The notes under the pieces: generated by a model
The model's input: the letters and a program-made list of their open reading frames with translations, nothing else
Database searches by the model: none
What the model was told of the DNA's origin: nothing
Origin: an uncultured Collinsella sp.
Lineage (GTDB): Bacteria > Actinomycetota > Coriobacteriia > Coriobacteriales > Coriobacteriaceae
NCBI GenBank assembly: GCA_900542635.1
Contig: UQOJ01000021.1
Span: forward strand, 1-29,419
Direction: 5' to 3'
Length of the DNA: 29,419 bases
Shown: piece by piece, positions 15,613 to 24,062 of the stretch
Layout: each line of letters begins with the position of its first letter
Position numbering within the stretch: position 1 is the stretch's first letter
Program-made: the position numbers and the translations under genes

Positions 15613-16578
15613 TTAGTCTCCGGATGCCTGGTTGCGGCCGGTGGCGTAGTCGATCTGCACGTGCGGCTGTAGGTTATAGCAGTACACGTGGAAGCACAGG
15701 GTCTTGCCGTGGTCCTCGACCGATTGCGCCTCAAGGCGCGCGCCGCGGCAGACAAGTTCCTCTTCGTTATACATGGGCGTGACGCGGTAGAGCACATGGT
15801 TGCCCGTGTCGCGGATGTAGCCGAGAATCTGCTCCTCAAACGGCAGCATGCCCGTTTCGTTGAGATAGCGCGTGCCGGTGAGGAGATTTTTGCGGTTGGC
15901 GTTTTCGCCGCAGAGCGACCAGACGATAAGGTGGCAGCGGTTGTAGAGGCTCTGGCCCGGAATAAAGTCGTAGCGCTGCTGGTGCCAACCGGCAGGATGG
16001 ATACGCGAGATATCGCCGCGCTCGCCTTGACCGAGTGATTCGGGGCCCACGCAGGCGAGTGCTTTGCGGGTGCGGCCCAGGCTGTCGAGCTTGGAGAACT
16101 TCTTAAAGCAGCCCTCTTCGGTGGCGCGCTCGTATTCATCGAGCGTGAATGACGGTGTGCCGAGCGGGTGCGTGCTGTCGGCGCGAAGGGCAACGTAGGG
16201 GTTGCCGGCGTAGTCGGGAATGCTGCTGAGATAAACACCGCGGGCGCGGTTGAGGTCGGGGTTTTCAACCTCGTCGATGGGGGTGGCGGCGCTGTCCTCG
16301 GCAACGTTGCCGTTGGTGTTGGTCGTGGCGGATTCGGAGCCATCGCCGGAGTCCTCGGAGCTCGTTGTTCCCGATTCGAGCCGGGCGACCAAGTCCGCTT
16401 CGTCGTCGGTGCGGTTGGGGCTCTCGCTTTGCTTCTCGGCCAGAGCCGCCGCCTGCTCATCGCTTTGCGGCGACAACAGCTTGGGCGCTCCGTCGATCGA
16501 TCCCGTAAACAGCGCAAACCCCAGCACCACGGCGGTGCCGATGGAAAGTACTTGCTTGTAAGCGGACTTGCGCGACAT
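15613..16578 (-). CDS. Membrane-anchored DNA/RNA non-specific endonuclease
   Basis: 321-aa secreted or surface nuclease of the NUC1/EndA type. Residues about 9-28 form a signal-anchor, followed by a 90-residue Ser/Thr/Asp/Glu-rich linker and a C-terminal nuclease domain. The catalytic His lies in YNRCHLIVW, the local equivalent of DRGH, and the conserved Asn-rich stretch GENANRKNLLTGTRYLNETG, MLPFE and HVLYRVTP follow. Such enzymes cut single- and double-stranded nucleic acid for nutrient use, competence or defence against extracellular DNA. An AGGAG site precedes the ATG at 16578. It is convergent with the EF-G-like gene and divergent from the AlbA_2 gene. No competence genes are visible. 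Confidence 0.9.
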   Translation of the reverse strand: MSRKSAYKQVLSIGTAVVLGFALFTGSIDGAPKLLSPQSDEQAAALAEKQSESPNRTDDEADLVARLESGTTSSEDSGDGSESATTNTNGNVAEDSAATPIDEVENPDLNRARGVYLSSIPDYAGNPYVALRADSTHPLGTPSFTLDEYERATEEGCFKKFSKLDSLGRTRKALACVGPESLGQGERGDISRIHPAGWHQQRYDFIPGQSLYNRCHLIVWSLCGENANRKNLLTGTRYLNETGMLPFEEQILGYIRDTGNHVLYRVTPMYNEEELVCRGARLEAQSVEDHGKTLCFHVYCYNLQPHVQIDYATGRNQASGD

Positions 16579-16746
16579 TGAGGCTCCTGGATGGACGGTT
16601 GGGAATCTACCAGTCTAGCAGGAGCCGGCAGGGGCCGTTCTATCGAACAAATACTTAAGATTTGGGATAGACGCTACTGATTCATTTGCCTCATATGGAG
16701 CTGCGGCGGTTGTGTACATGGAATCAGTCGGCGTTTCTCCAGATAA

Positions 16747-16783
16747 AACCTGCCAAAATAAGCCTGTCCCTTTTTGGTAGGTT
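16747..16783. repeat. Hairpin repeat, copy 1 (AACCTGCC-type)
   Basis: A 12-bp stem (16747-16758 with 16772-16783, one G-T pair) has a 13-nt loop TAAGCCTGTCCCT. The upstream flank CTCCAGATAA is shared with other copies. It lies in the 468-bp gap between the nuclease and the AlbA_2 gene, in the same orientation as copy 2, which sits on the far side of the AlbA_2 gene. Confidence 0.85.
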
Positions 16784-16854
16784 AATCGTGAGCTATTTCA
16801 CCGCAACTTAGGGCACGGTTAGGATGTGTGCACTTTAAAAAGAAGAACCCATGA

Positions 16855-17042
16855 TTAGAGAGGTCGCGCTCGTCTCTCTAAATGTCTCAATAAAGAGAAA
16901 GTCAGTTAAAGAGATAACATTGGGCAATCTAACAGTGAATTCGATACATCTCTCTAAATGTCTCTCTAAAGTATAGTATATCTCTCTAAAGTTAGAGAGA
17001 TATACTATACTTTAGAGAGATAAATCTATCGTTTTAGAGAGA
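16855..17042. promoter_or_regulatory. Operator array: 60-bp palindrome and TCTCTCTAAA repeats
   Basis: Arms 16961-16989 and 16992-17020 are perfectly complementary over 29 bp with only a 2-nt centre. Copies of TCTCTCTAAA lie at 16873, 16949, 16961 and 16981. Inverse copies lie at 16992 (9 of 10 bases), 17011 and 17033, plus degenerate ones near 16855 and 16906. Spacing between neighbours is 10-22 bp, so several copies are roughly on one DNA face. TATACT (17001-17006) could be a -10 inside the array. The last copy overlaps the ribosome site of the AlbA_2 gene (AGAGAGA, then ATG at 17047). The array looks like an autoregulatory operator. Confidence 0.8.
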
Positions 17043-17046
17043 CGGA

Positions 17047-18747
17047 ATGTCAATGCTGCTGGATGAACCCCTTGGCCTTATCGTTGAGCGCCTTCGCAGG
17101 CGAGGGACTGATGACGCATCGGTAGAAGTTAAAGCCTGCACGAATAAATTGAGCGCAGACGTATGGGAGACAGTGAGCGCTTTTGCGAACACTGCGGGTG
17201 GGCTCATTATTTTGGGCCTGAACGAAGCCGAAGGATTTGTTCCTTCGGCTAACTTTGCTATCGATAGGGTGCGCGATCAGTTTGTTTCGGGTATCGGAGA
17301 CGGAGGCTCAGCGGCAGTGGTGACCCATGCGCCGCGGTACGAGCTTGATCGAGGCGAGGTCGACGGGCTCCAGGTGCTTCTGGTGCGCATCTTTGAACTT
17401 GAGCTTAAAGCGAAACCTTGCTATATCGGCGCGCGCGGCGTGCAGAACGGTAGCTACAAGCGCGTGGATGATAAAGATATCAAGATGTCACCCGCTGAGC
17501 TATATGAGCTGCAGAGTGCGTTGCTCCCGAGCGATGCAGACGACACGGTGGTTTCGGAGGCAACGGTCGAGGATTTGGATCCAGATGTCGTGCGGTCTAT
17601 TATCGCAAATCGCCGGCTGCAGACCCCGCGCGTTTTGCGCGGGGCCGATACGCTGGAAAAGCAGCTGGTCAGACTCAATATCACTACAAAGGATGGTGCC
17701 GTGAAGCTCGCGGGGCTTCTGTCGGCGGGAATTTACCCCCAGCAGTTCTATCCCAAACTGATGATCGATGTCGCCGTTCATTCCGATGTGGAAAAATCTG
17801 CACCCGGGCAACCCCGGTTTATTGACCGCCAGTTGTGCGATGGCCCGATTCCGGCTTGCATCGAAGATGCCCTTGCCGCGATTGGACGAAACTTGCGCAA
17901 AGCGGCGATAGTGCAAGGCGCTGGCAGAAGGGATGATTGGGAAGTTCCCCAGGAGGTTTTGCGCGAGGCCTTGGCAAATGCCTGCATCCATCGAGAATAT
18001 TCGCCCATGTTTGTGGGGCAGGCCGTGAGTGTCGATATCTATCCAGACAGAATAGAGATCAAAAACCCTGGCGGGCTTTGGGGCGGAAAGACGGTGGACA
18101 ATCTTGCAGACGGGGAATCGCGCTGCCGAAACCCAAAGCTCATGAGCCTAATGGGGGCGACGCCGTTAGAGCATGCCGAGGGGGCCGTTGCGGAAAGCCA
18201 GGGATCTGGTATCCCGGCTATGATTCGCGAGATGGAGTCTCGTTCGCTTGGCAGGCCGAAATTTATCGTTAAGGCCGATTCGTTTACGGTGCTGCTTTCC
18301 CGGCACGGGGCGGAGCTTGCTGAAAACCGCACGTGGATTCAGAGCCATGTGGGCACCGAGCTGACGGATCGCGAGGAAACACTGCTCATGTTTATGCGGG
18401 AGCATGGGTGCGTATGCGATGTTCAAAAAATACGAGAGGCCCTGAAGTGGGATTCGGATGACATTCGCCTGATCTGCGGGGACCTTGTGGATAAACATCT
18501 CCTGTCAAAATGCGGCAAAGACACGTTTGAAATTATCGATATGAACAGAGAATCGTCAGCTTCGACGGCGGATAGGATCCTGGAGGCTCTCAGCGCCGAA
18601 GTGGATATGACGGCGCGAGAAATAGCGGTTGCATCGGGGGTCAGAATTTCGTCTGTCCGTTACCATCTGCCAAAAATGGCAGATAAAGGACTCATCGAGG
18701 TAATGGGTTCATCGACGAGCCGCAATCGCCGATATCGGAAGAAGTAG
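17047..18747 (+). CDS. AlbA_2 (Schlafen-like) ATP-binding transcriptional regulator
   Basis: 566-aa protein of the family often mislabelled as RecG-like helicase. The N-terminal AlbA_2 domain (about residues 10-140) shows VEVKACTNKLSADVWET and VSAFANTAGGLIILGL. A GHKL-type HATPase_c_4 domain follows, with REALANACIHREYS (306-319, N311 as N-box Asn), EIKNPGGLWGG and SQGSGIPAMIREME. The C-terminus holds two winged-helix regions (about 437-500 and 510-566); the second includes MTAREIAVASGVRISSVRYH. This fits a DNA-binding regulator, although the true biochemical activity of the family is unsettled. GC looks lower than in neighbours. Its promoter is the palindromic array; direct hairpin repeats flank it. 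It could also be an accessory defence or stress factor. Confidence 0.9.
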   Translation: MSMLLDEPLGLIVERLRRRGTDDASVEVKACTNKLSADVWETVSAFANTAGGLIILGLNEAEGFVPSANFAIDRVRDQFVSGIGDGGSAAVVTHAPRYELDRGEVDGLQVLLVRIFELELKAKPCYIGARGVQNGSYKRVDDKDIKMSPAELYELQSALLPSDADDTVVSEATVEDLDPDVVRSIIANRRLQTPRVLRGADTLEKQLVRLNITTKDGAVKLAGLLSAGIYPQQFYPKLMIDVAVHSDVEKSAPGQPRFIDRQLCDGPIPACIEDALAAIGRNLRKAAIVQGAGRRDDWEVPQEVLREALANACIHREYSPMFVGQAVSVDIYPDRIEIKNPGGLWGGKTVDNLADGESRCRNPKLMSLMGATPLEHAEGAVAESQGSGIPAMIREMESRSLGRPKFIVKADSFTVLLSRHGAELAENRTWIQSHVGTELTDREETLLMFMREHGCVCDVQKIREALKWDSDDIRLICGDLVDKHLLSKCGKDTFEIIDMNRESSASTADRILEALSAEVDMTAREIAVASGVRISSVRYHLPKMADKGLIEVMGSSTSRNRRYRKK

Positions 18748-18758
18748 ATGCAGCCGGG

Positions 18759-18805
18759 TCGCCCCTCTAGCGTCTCTCGAAGCTAGAGGGGTGCTAGAGG
18801 GGCGA
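18759..18805 (+). promoter_or_regulatory. Competing hairpins after the AlbA_2 gene
   Basis: CCCCTCTAGC (18762-18771) can pair with GCTAGAGGGG (18782-18791), or, with three more bases, TCGCCCCTCTAGC (18759-18771) with GCTAGAGGGGCGA (18793-18805). The two right arms are a direct duplication. There is no T-run. It is 11 nt after the stop and may act as a terminator-like or mRNA-stability structure. Confidence 0.5.
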
Positions 18806-18830
18806 TTGCCTTGCGATATTTCCCAGGTAA

Positions 18831-18867
18831 AACCTGCCAAAATAAACCTGTCCCTTTTTGGCAGGTT
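18831..18867. repeat. Hairpin repeat, copy 2, overlapping the larE stop codon
   Basis: A perfect 12-bp stem (18831-18842 with 18856-18867) has the 13-nt loop TAAACCTGTCCCT. Read on the minus strand, the larE stop TAA (18868-18866) uses the outermost two bases of the repeat. The hairpin is then followed by TTTTACC, so it can double as a terminator of larE. Confidence 0.88.
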
Positions 18868-19744
18868 ACTGGTTCATGTTGCCGTGGATGTAGGGGGTGA
18901 CCTCGGGGGAGATATGGTCGCAGCCCAGCTCGCTCAACGCGGACTCGATAACGGCGGGCAGCGGGGTCTTGCCCTTGTCGTCGACGGCGGCACCGCCGAG
19001 GGCGGCAATCTTGGCGACATCTGCGGGTGCGGCCTCGATATGCATGCAGCCGCCGACCAAGCGCGCGCGTACCTGTGCCAGATTAAGATCGTGCAGGTAA
19101 TCCTCGCAGGCGCGAATCAGGGAGACCTTCTCGCGCGTAAGCTCCTCGCCCGTGGGGACGCGCGTGGCAAGGCAGGCTCCCGCCGGCAGGTTCCAAACGG
19201 GATAGCCCCATGCGCGCAGCAGCTCGCGCTCTTCGTCCTTGGTAAAGCCGACCTCCATAAGGGGTGAGCGTACGCCGAGCTCTTCTGCCGCACGCATGCC
19301 GGGGCGGTAGTCACCGCGATCGCTTGCATTGCTGCCATCGATGACGGTGGGAAAGCCGAGCGACTTGGCGTGGTTGACGATGGCGGTAAAGCCGGCGTGC
19401 TTGCAGTGGTAGCAGCGATTAGCATCGTTGCAGGCTACTTGGGGGAGCTGCAGCTGATCCACCGAAAGATTGAGCACGGGGAGCTTAAAATGCGGCCCCT
19501 CATTGGCCTGCCCATCAACGGACTGCTCAAACGAAGCCTGCTCGGGCGTGCCGATGAGCGGCGTAGTGAGATGGACGAGGAGGGTATCGGTAGGCATGAT
19601 GCGGGCGCATACGGCGGCCAAAAAGCTGCTGTCGACGCCACCGGAAAACCCGATAGCCACGCGCCCGTATGCCAAAAGCAGCTGTTCGAGCGCCGATAGC
19701 TTGTCTTGAAGCTCCTCTGCGGGTGCCGTGGTGTCTAAAATCAT
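18866..19744 (-). CDS. larE: ATP-dependent sacrificial sulfur transferase LarE
   Basis: Inserts sulfur into the nickel-pincer nucleotide precursor of the lactate racemase (LarA) cofactor. The PP-loop SGGVDS is at residues 34-39, DGSNASDRGDYRPGMRAAEE and RSPL are typical of LarE, and ACLATR at 190-195 carries C191, the position of the Cys that gives up its sulfur in the single-Cys type. CYHC (111-114) adds a CxxC pair. The length of 292 aa is slightly above average. An AAGGAT site precedes the ATG at 19744. No larA, larB or larC is in the window, so it may support a LarA-like enzyme elsewhere. The stop codon lies in hairpin copy 2. Confidence 0.93.
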   Translation of the reverse strand: MILDTTAPAEELQDKLSALEQLLLAYGRVAIGFSGGVDSSFLAAVCARIMPTDTLLVHLTTPLIGTPEQASFEQSVDGQANEGPHFKLPVLNLSVDQLQLPQVACNDANRCYHCKHAGFTAIVNHAKSLGFPTVIDGSNASDRGDYRPGMRAAEELGVRSPLMEVGFTKDEERELLRAWGYPVWNLPAGACLATRVPTGEELTREKVSLIRACEDYLHDLNLAQVRARLVGGCMHIEAAPADVAKIAALGGAAVDDKGKTPLPAVIESALSELGCDHISPEVTPYIHGNMNQ

Positions 19745-19911
19745 GAAACGATCCTTATCGTTGAGTACTCGGTCGAAAACTATAATCCTAATGCGTTACT
19801 TGCCATAAGTCTTCTATCTATGTAACGAAAGTGCAATATGCTATATACGTTATATACAAGTTTGTAAAGTGCGGTAGAGTGACAGTAACACAATCCGGTG
19901 AGGGGGCCGAT

Positions 19912-20562
19912 ATGATCAAGGCTGTTATTTTTGACATGGATGGAACGCTGGTCGACACCGAGCGTTTGGGGATTAAGGCCTGGAAGGCAGGCGCCGCTGA
20001 GCTGGGGCTCGCGATTGATGAAGCGCTGATCCATCAGTTTATCGGCCGCACGCTGCCCGATGTTATGGACATCCTTGATAAGCATTACGGCAGCCATGAA
20101 ACCACCGAGGCGATCTATCGTCGCCACAAGGAGATTCGCGACGAGATGGTCAAGACCGAACTGGAACTTAAGGCCGGCGCCGCCGAGTGCCTAGACGAGC
20201 TGCTGGCTGCGGGCTATCACGTGGGTCTAGCGACGTCGTCGCGCCTCGTTACGGCCGAGCGCAACCTTAAGATGGTCGGTCTTTTTGACAAGTTTGAAAC
20301 GGTAACGTGTGGCGAGGACGTCGTGCACGGCAAGCCCGACCCCGAGATGTATCTGCTCGCCTGCGAGCGCGCGGGCTTTGCTCCCGAGGAATGTGCCGTG
20401 GTCGAGGATTCGCGCAACGGCTGCGTCTCGGGCATCACGGCCGGATGCCATGTCTTCGCCGTCCCCGATATCGTGTCGCTGCCGCAGGACGTGGTGGATG
20501 GCTGCGAGGCCGTGCTCGATACGCTGTTCGATCTGGCGGCGGCGGTCAAGGCCGTGCGCTAG
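19912..20562 (+). CDS. HAD-superfamily hydrolase, beta-phosphoglucomutase-like
   Basis: 216-aa HAD phosphatase of subfamily IA. Motif I is DMDGTLVDTE (nucleophile Asp and catalytic Asp), motif II ATSSR, motif III the Lys in GKPDPEMY, and motif IV VVEDSRNG. A helical cap lies between motifs I and II. Such enzymes dephosphorylate small sugar phosphates or act as phosphoglucomutases; the substrate is unknown. I chose ATG 19912 because GAGGGGG lies upstream; the longer ORF from 19831 has no ribosome site. It is divergent from larE across 167 bp of AT-rich DNA containing a TATATACGTTATATA near-palindrome. A short CAATTGC/GCAATTG hairpin (20564-20590) and a strong terminator follow. Confidence 0.92.
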   Translation: MIKAVIFDMDGTLVDTERLGIKAWKAGAAELGLAIDEALIHQFIGRTLPDVMDILDKHYGSHETTEAIYRRHKEIRDEMVKTELELKAGAAECLDELLAAGYHVGLATSSRLVTAERNLKMVGLFDKFETVTCGEDVVHGKPDPEMYLLACERAGFAPEECAVVEDSRNGCVSGITAGCHVFAVPDIVSLPQDVVDGCEAVLDTLFDLAAAVKAVR

Positions 20563-20600
20563 ACAATTGCGGTGTTGAAACGAGCAATTGCCCACGTTTG

Positions 20601-20650
20601 CGCTCAAGCAAAAGGGGTCCGGCAATGGTCGGGCCCCTTTTGCTTGAGCG
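20601..20650. terminator. Bidirectional terminator between HAD and LacI genes
   Basis: A perfect 17-bp stem (20601-20617 with 20634-20650), extendable to 20 bp with one G-T pair, has GGGG/CCCC next to AAAA/TTTT tracts. The genes are convergent, so it can end both transcripts. Confidence 0.88.
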
Positions 20651-20675
20651 GCGACTTAGCATACTTGCGGGCGTG

Positions 20676-21788
20676 CTATAGATACGCACCGAGGTTGATG
20701 GCCGTGGCGTCGGTCTGGCTGCTTGCCTGGGTGCTGGCGCGTTCCAGCAGGAACGGCCGCACGAGTTCTAGGCGGTTGATGTCCTCGATGGCCGTGACCG
20801 CGGTGACGGTGCGCGCGGCAGAGCTGACGTGGATATGCCTGGTCTTTGTCGGGACCTTGTTCTCGATTTGCTCCATGAGCAATTGAACGCCCTTGCGGCC
20901 AATCTCGTAGCCCGGGGGCGCTACCGTAGTGAGCGGGACCGATCCGCTCCAAGCGAGTGGGTTGCCATCGCAACCTGCTACGCGTACTTGCCCGGGGACG
21001 GCGATGCCTTTGTCGACCAGCGCCGAGATGACGCCCGAGGCCAGCACGTCGGTCAGACCGACGACAAAATCGGGGCGTTCGTCGGCGGGGCGCGCGGCGA
21101 TTTGGGCGCCGATGCCGTAGCCGTCGGCGGCGGTATTCCATTCGCCGGCGTCGATGACTTCGATCTTGATATCGGGGTGCAGGGCGAGGGCCTTGTGAAT
21201 GCCAAGGACGCGCAGGGTGAGTTGCATAAATGCTGCTCTACCCACAACGGTGATATGGCGTGCGCCGCGGGCGATGGCAAGTTCGGCAATGATGCGACCC
21301 TGGGCCTCGTTGTCGGCCGCTACGTAGTAGCCGGGCTCGGAGCAATGGATGTCCAGATGGACGATCGGCACGGGCATTTTAGTCATGGCCGGATGCCAGT
21401 CGGGGGACGCCATGGGCTGAACCATGACGCCGGACATCTGCGTGCCCATAAAATAGCGCAGGTAATGGTCTTCGAGAATATCGTCGTTATCGGCGTTGGC
21501 GATGAGCAAGTCGTAGCCGTGCTTGCGGGCCTCGTTGTGGGCGCCGCTGGCGATTTGGAGCGAAAAGCCGTGATCGAGACGGGGGAGCACCAGGCCAAAG
21601 GACTTGGTGGCGCCGCCCGCGAGCTGACGAGCGCTTTGGTTGGGCAGGTAGCCAAGGCGATTGATGGTCTCGTTGATGAGCTTGAGGGTCTCGGGGCGCA
21701 GCTTTTCGGGGTGGTTGAGCGCGTTGGAAACCGTGCCCAACGAAACCCCGGCCTCGCGCGCGACGTCGCTGATTTTTACCTTTGCCAT
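20676..21788 (-). CDS. LacI family transcriptional regulator
   Basis: 370-aa repressor-type regulator. The N-terminal LacI HTH is clear: KISDVAREAGVSLGTVSNAL at residues 5-24, followed by the hinge stretch NQSARQLAGG. A periplasmic-binding-protein-like effector domain follows (FGLVLPRLDHGFS, HEARKHGYDLLIAN, GLTDVLASGVISAL, and VAGCDGNP). The ATG at 21788 has AAAGGGG upstream. A much longer minus-strand frame runs on through glmS, but that is a shadow with no ribosome site. There is a TACAAT box 35 nt upstream and a hairpin repeat directly behind it. No sugar-uptake genes adjoin, so the regulon is not apparent; the neighbouring HAD gene or glmS could be targets. Effector unknown. Confidence 0.93.
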   Translation of the reverse strand: MAKVKISDVAREAGVSLGTVSNALNHPEKLRPETLKLINETINRLGYLPNQSARQLAGGATKSFGLVLPRLDHGFSLQIASGAHNEARKHGYDLLIANADNDDILEDHYLRYFMGTQMSGVMVQPMASPDWHPAMTKMPVPIVHLDIHCSEPGYYVAADNEAQGRIIAELAIARGARHITVVGRAAFMQLTLRVLGIHKALALHPDIKIEVIDAGEWNTAADGYGIGAQIAARPADERPDFVVGLTDVLASGVISALVDKGIAVPGQVRVAGCDGNPLAWSGSVPLTTVAPPGYEIGRKGVQLLMEQIENKVPTKTRHIHVSSAARTVTAVTAIEDINRLELVRPFLLERASTQASSQTDATAINLGAYL

Positions 21789-21823
21789 AGCGGCCCCTTT
21801 GATGCGTTTCAAGTACAAGCCAG

Positions 21824-21829
21824 ATTGTA
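21824..21829 (-). promoter_or_regulatory. -10 box (TACAAT) for the LacI-family gene
   Basis: On the minus strand TACAAT ends 35 nt before the ATG at 21788. The -35 region at 17-nt spacing falls inside hairpin repeat copy 3 (21838-21874), so the repeat may have displaced or supplied the upstream half of the promoter. Confidence 0.45.
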
Positions 21830-21837
21830 GCATCCTA

Positions 21838-21874
21838 AACCTACCAAAAAGGGATAGGTTTCTTTTGGCAGGTT
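21838..21874. repeat. Hairpin repeat, copy 3, inverted orientation
   Basis: Same family as copies 1, 2 and 4, but on the opposite strand. The stem is 21838-21849 with 21863-21874 (one G-T on the minus strand) and the loop is 13 nt, with a diverged core (GGGATAGG). The flank TTATCTGGGGAAACGCC is the reverse complement of the flank of copy 1, which shows the unit is longer than the stem. Confidence 0.82.
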
Positions 21875-21903
21875 TTATCTGGGGAAACGCCGTTGCCAGC
21901 GCG

Positions 21904-21938
21904 ACCACCACGAAGGTGCCTGTCCCCATTGTGGTGGT
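21904..21938. repeat. Related hairpin with different stem (ACCACCAC) and CTGTCCCC loop
   Basis: ACCACCAC (21904-21911) pairs with GTGGTGGT (21931-21938). The 19-nt loop contains GTGCCTGTCCCCATT. It shares the CTGTCCC core in the loop with copies 1, 2 and 4 but the stem sequence is unrelated. It lies 30 bp from copy 3 in the lacI-glmS gap. Confidence 0.7.
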
Positions 21939-21966
21939 TTGGACCGGCTGGACGTGTGTGCATCGG

Positions 21967-21999
21967 GTGGTATCTAAGTTGAGATACCACTTCTGGTAT
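21967..21999. promoter_or_regulatory. Switchable palindromes upstream of glmS
   Basis: GTGGTATCT (21967-21975) pairs with AGATACCAC (21982-21990) around AAGTTG. Within the same right arm ATACCA (21984-21989) can instead pair with TGGTAT (21994-21999). The pair is about 20 nt before the TACAAT box, where an operator would be expected. If transcribed from further upstream it could be an RNA switch. It is not a recognisable glmS ribozyme. Confidence 0.45.
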
Positions 22000-22019
22000 A
22001 TCAGCTTGCGTTTGCGTGA

Positions 22020-22026
22020 GTACAAT
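22020..22026 (+). promoter_or_regulatory. -10 box (GTACAAT) for glmS
   Basis: GTACAAT ends 74 nt before the glmS ATG. No strong -35 is seen at 17 nt. The palindromes at 21967-21999 overlap where RNA polymerase would contact the -35 region. Confidence 0.4.
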
Positions 22027-22100
22027 ACTCGAACGTTATGCGTCTCAGCGCCCCCTGTGCGTGGACGTTTTGCAGTCAAGCGGACGAAGGGATTTATCCT

Positions 22101-23948
<1,848 letters not shown>

Positions 23949-23972
23949 TCGAGTTCCGTCGTTCTAACAACT

Positions 23973-24010
23973 AAGGCCCGGCTCCGTTGTGGCGGAGTCG
24001 GGCCTTGTTT
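23973..24010 (+). terminator. Rho-independent terminator of glmS
   Basis: AAGGCCCGGCTCCG (23973-23986) pairs with CGGAGTCGGGCCTT (23993-24006), one G-T pair, around TTGTGG; GTTTCATTT follows. Fourteen-base-pair stem. Confidence 0.88.
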
Positions 24011-24025
24011 CATTTGACCAGATAA

Positions 24026-24062
24026 AACCTGCCAAAATGAACCTGTCCCTTTTTGGCAGGTT
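24026..24062. repeat. Hairpin repeat, copy 4, overlapping the gntR stop codon
   Basis: A perfect 12-bp stem (24026-24037 with 24051-24062) has the loop TGAACCTGTCCCT. On the minus strand the gntR stop TAA (24063-24061) includes the outer two bases of the repeat, and the stem is followed by TTTATC. This is the same arrangement as at larE. Confidence 0.88.

Noticed and set aside
16873..17042. CRISPR-like array formed by the TCTCTCTAAA copies
   Set aside because: The units are only 10 bp, change orientation and have irregular short spacing; they lie in a promoter. No cas genes are present.
17047..18747. RecG-like helicase annotation for the AlbA_2 protein
   Set aside because: No helicase motifs (Walker A GxGKT, DEAD/DExH) are present; the similarity in databases is a known mislabel of the AlbA_2/HATPase_c_4 family.
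21839..22100. glmS ribozyme in the glmS leader
   Set aside because: None of the conserved ribozyme core could be recognised and the gap is filled with hairpin repeats; the ribozyme is chiefly known from Firmicutes and relatives.
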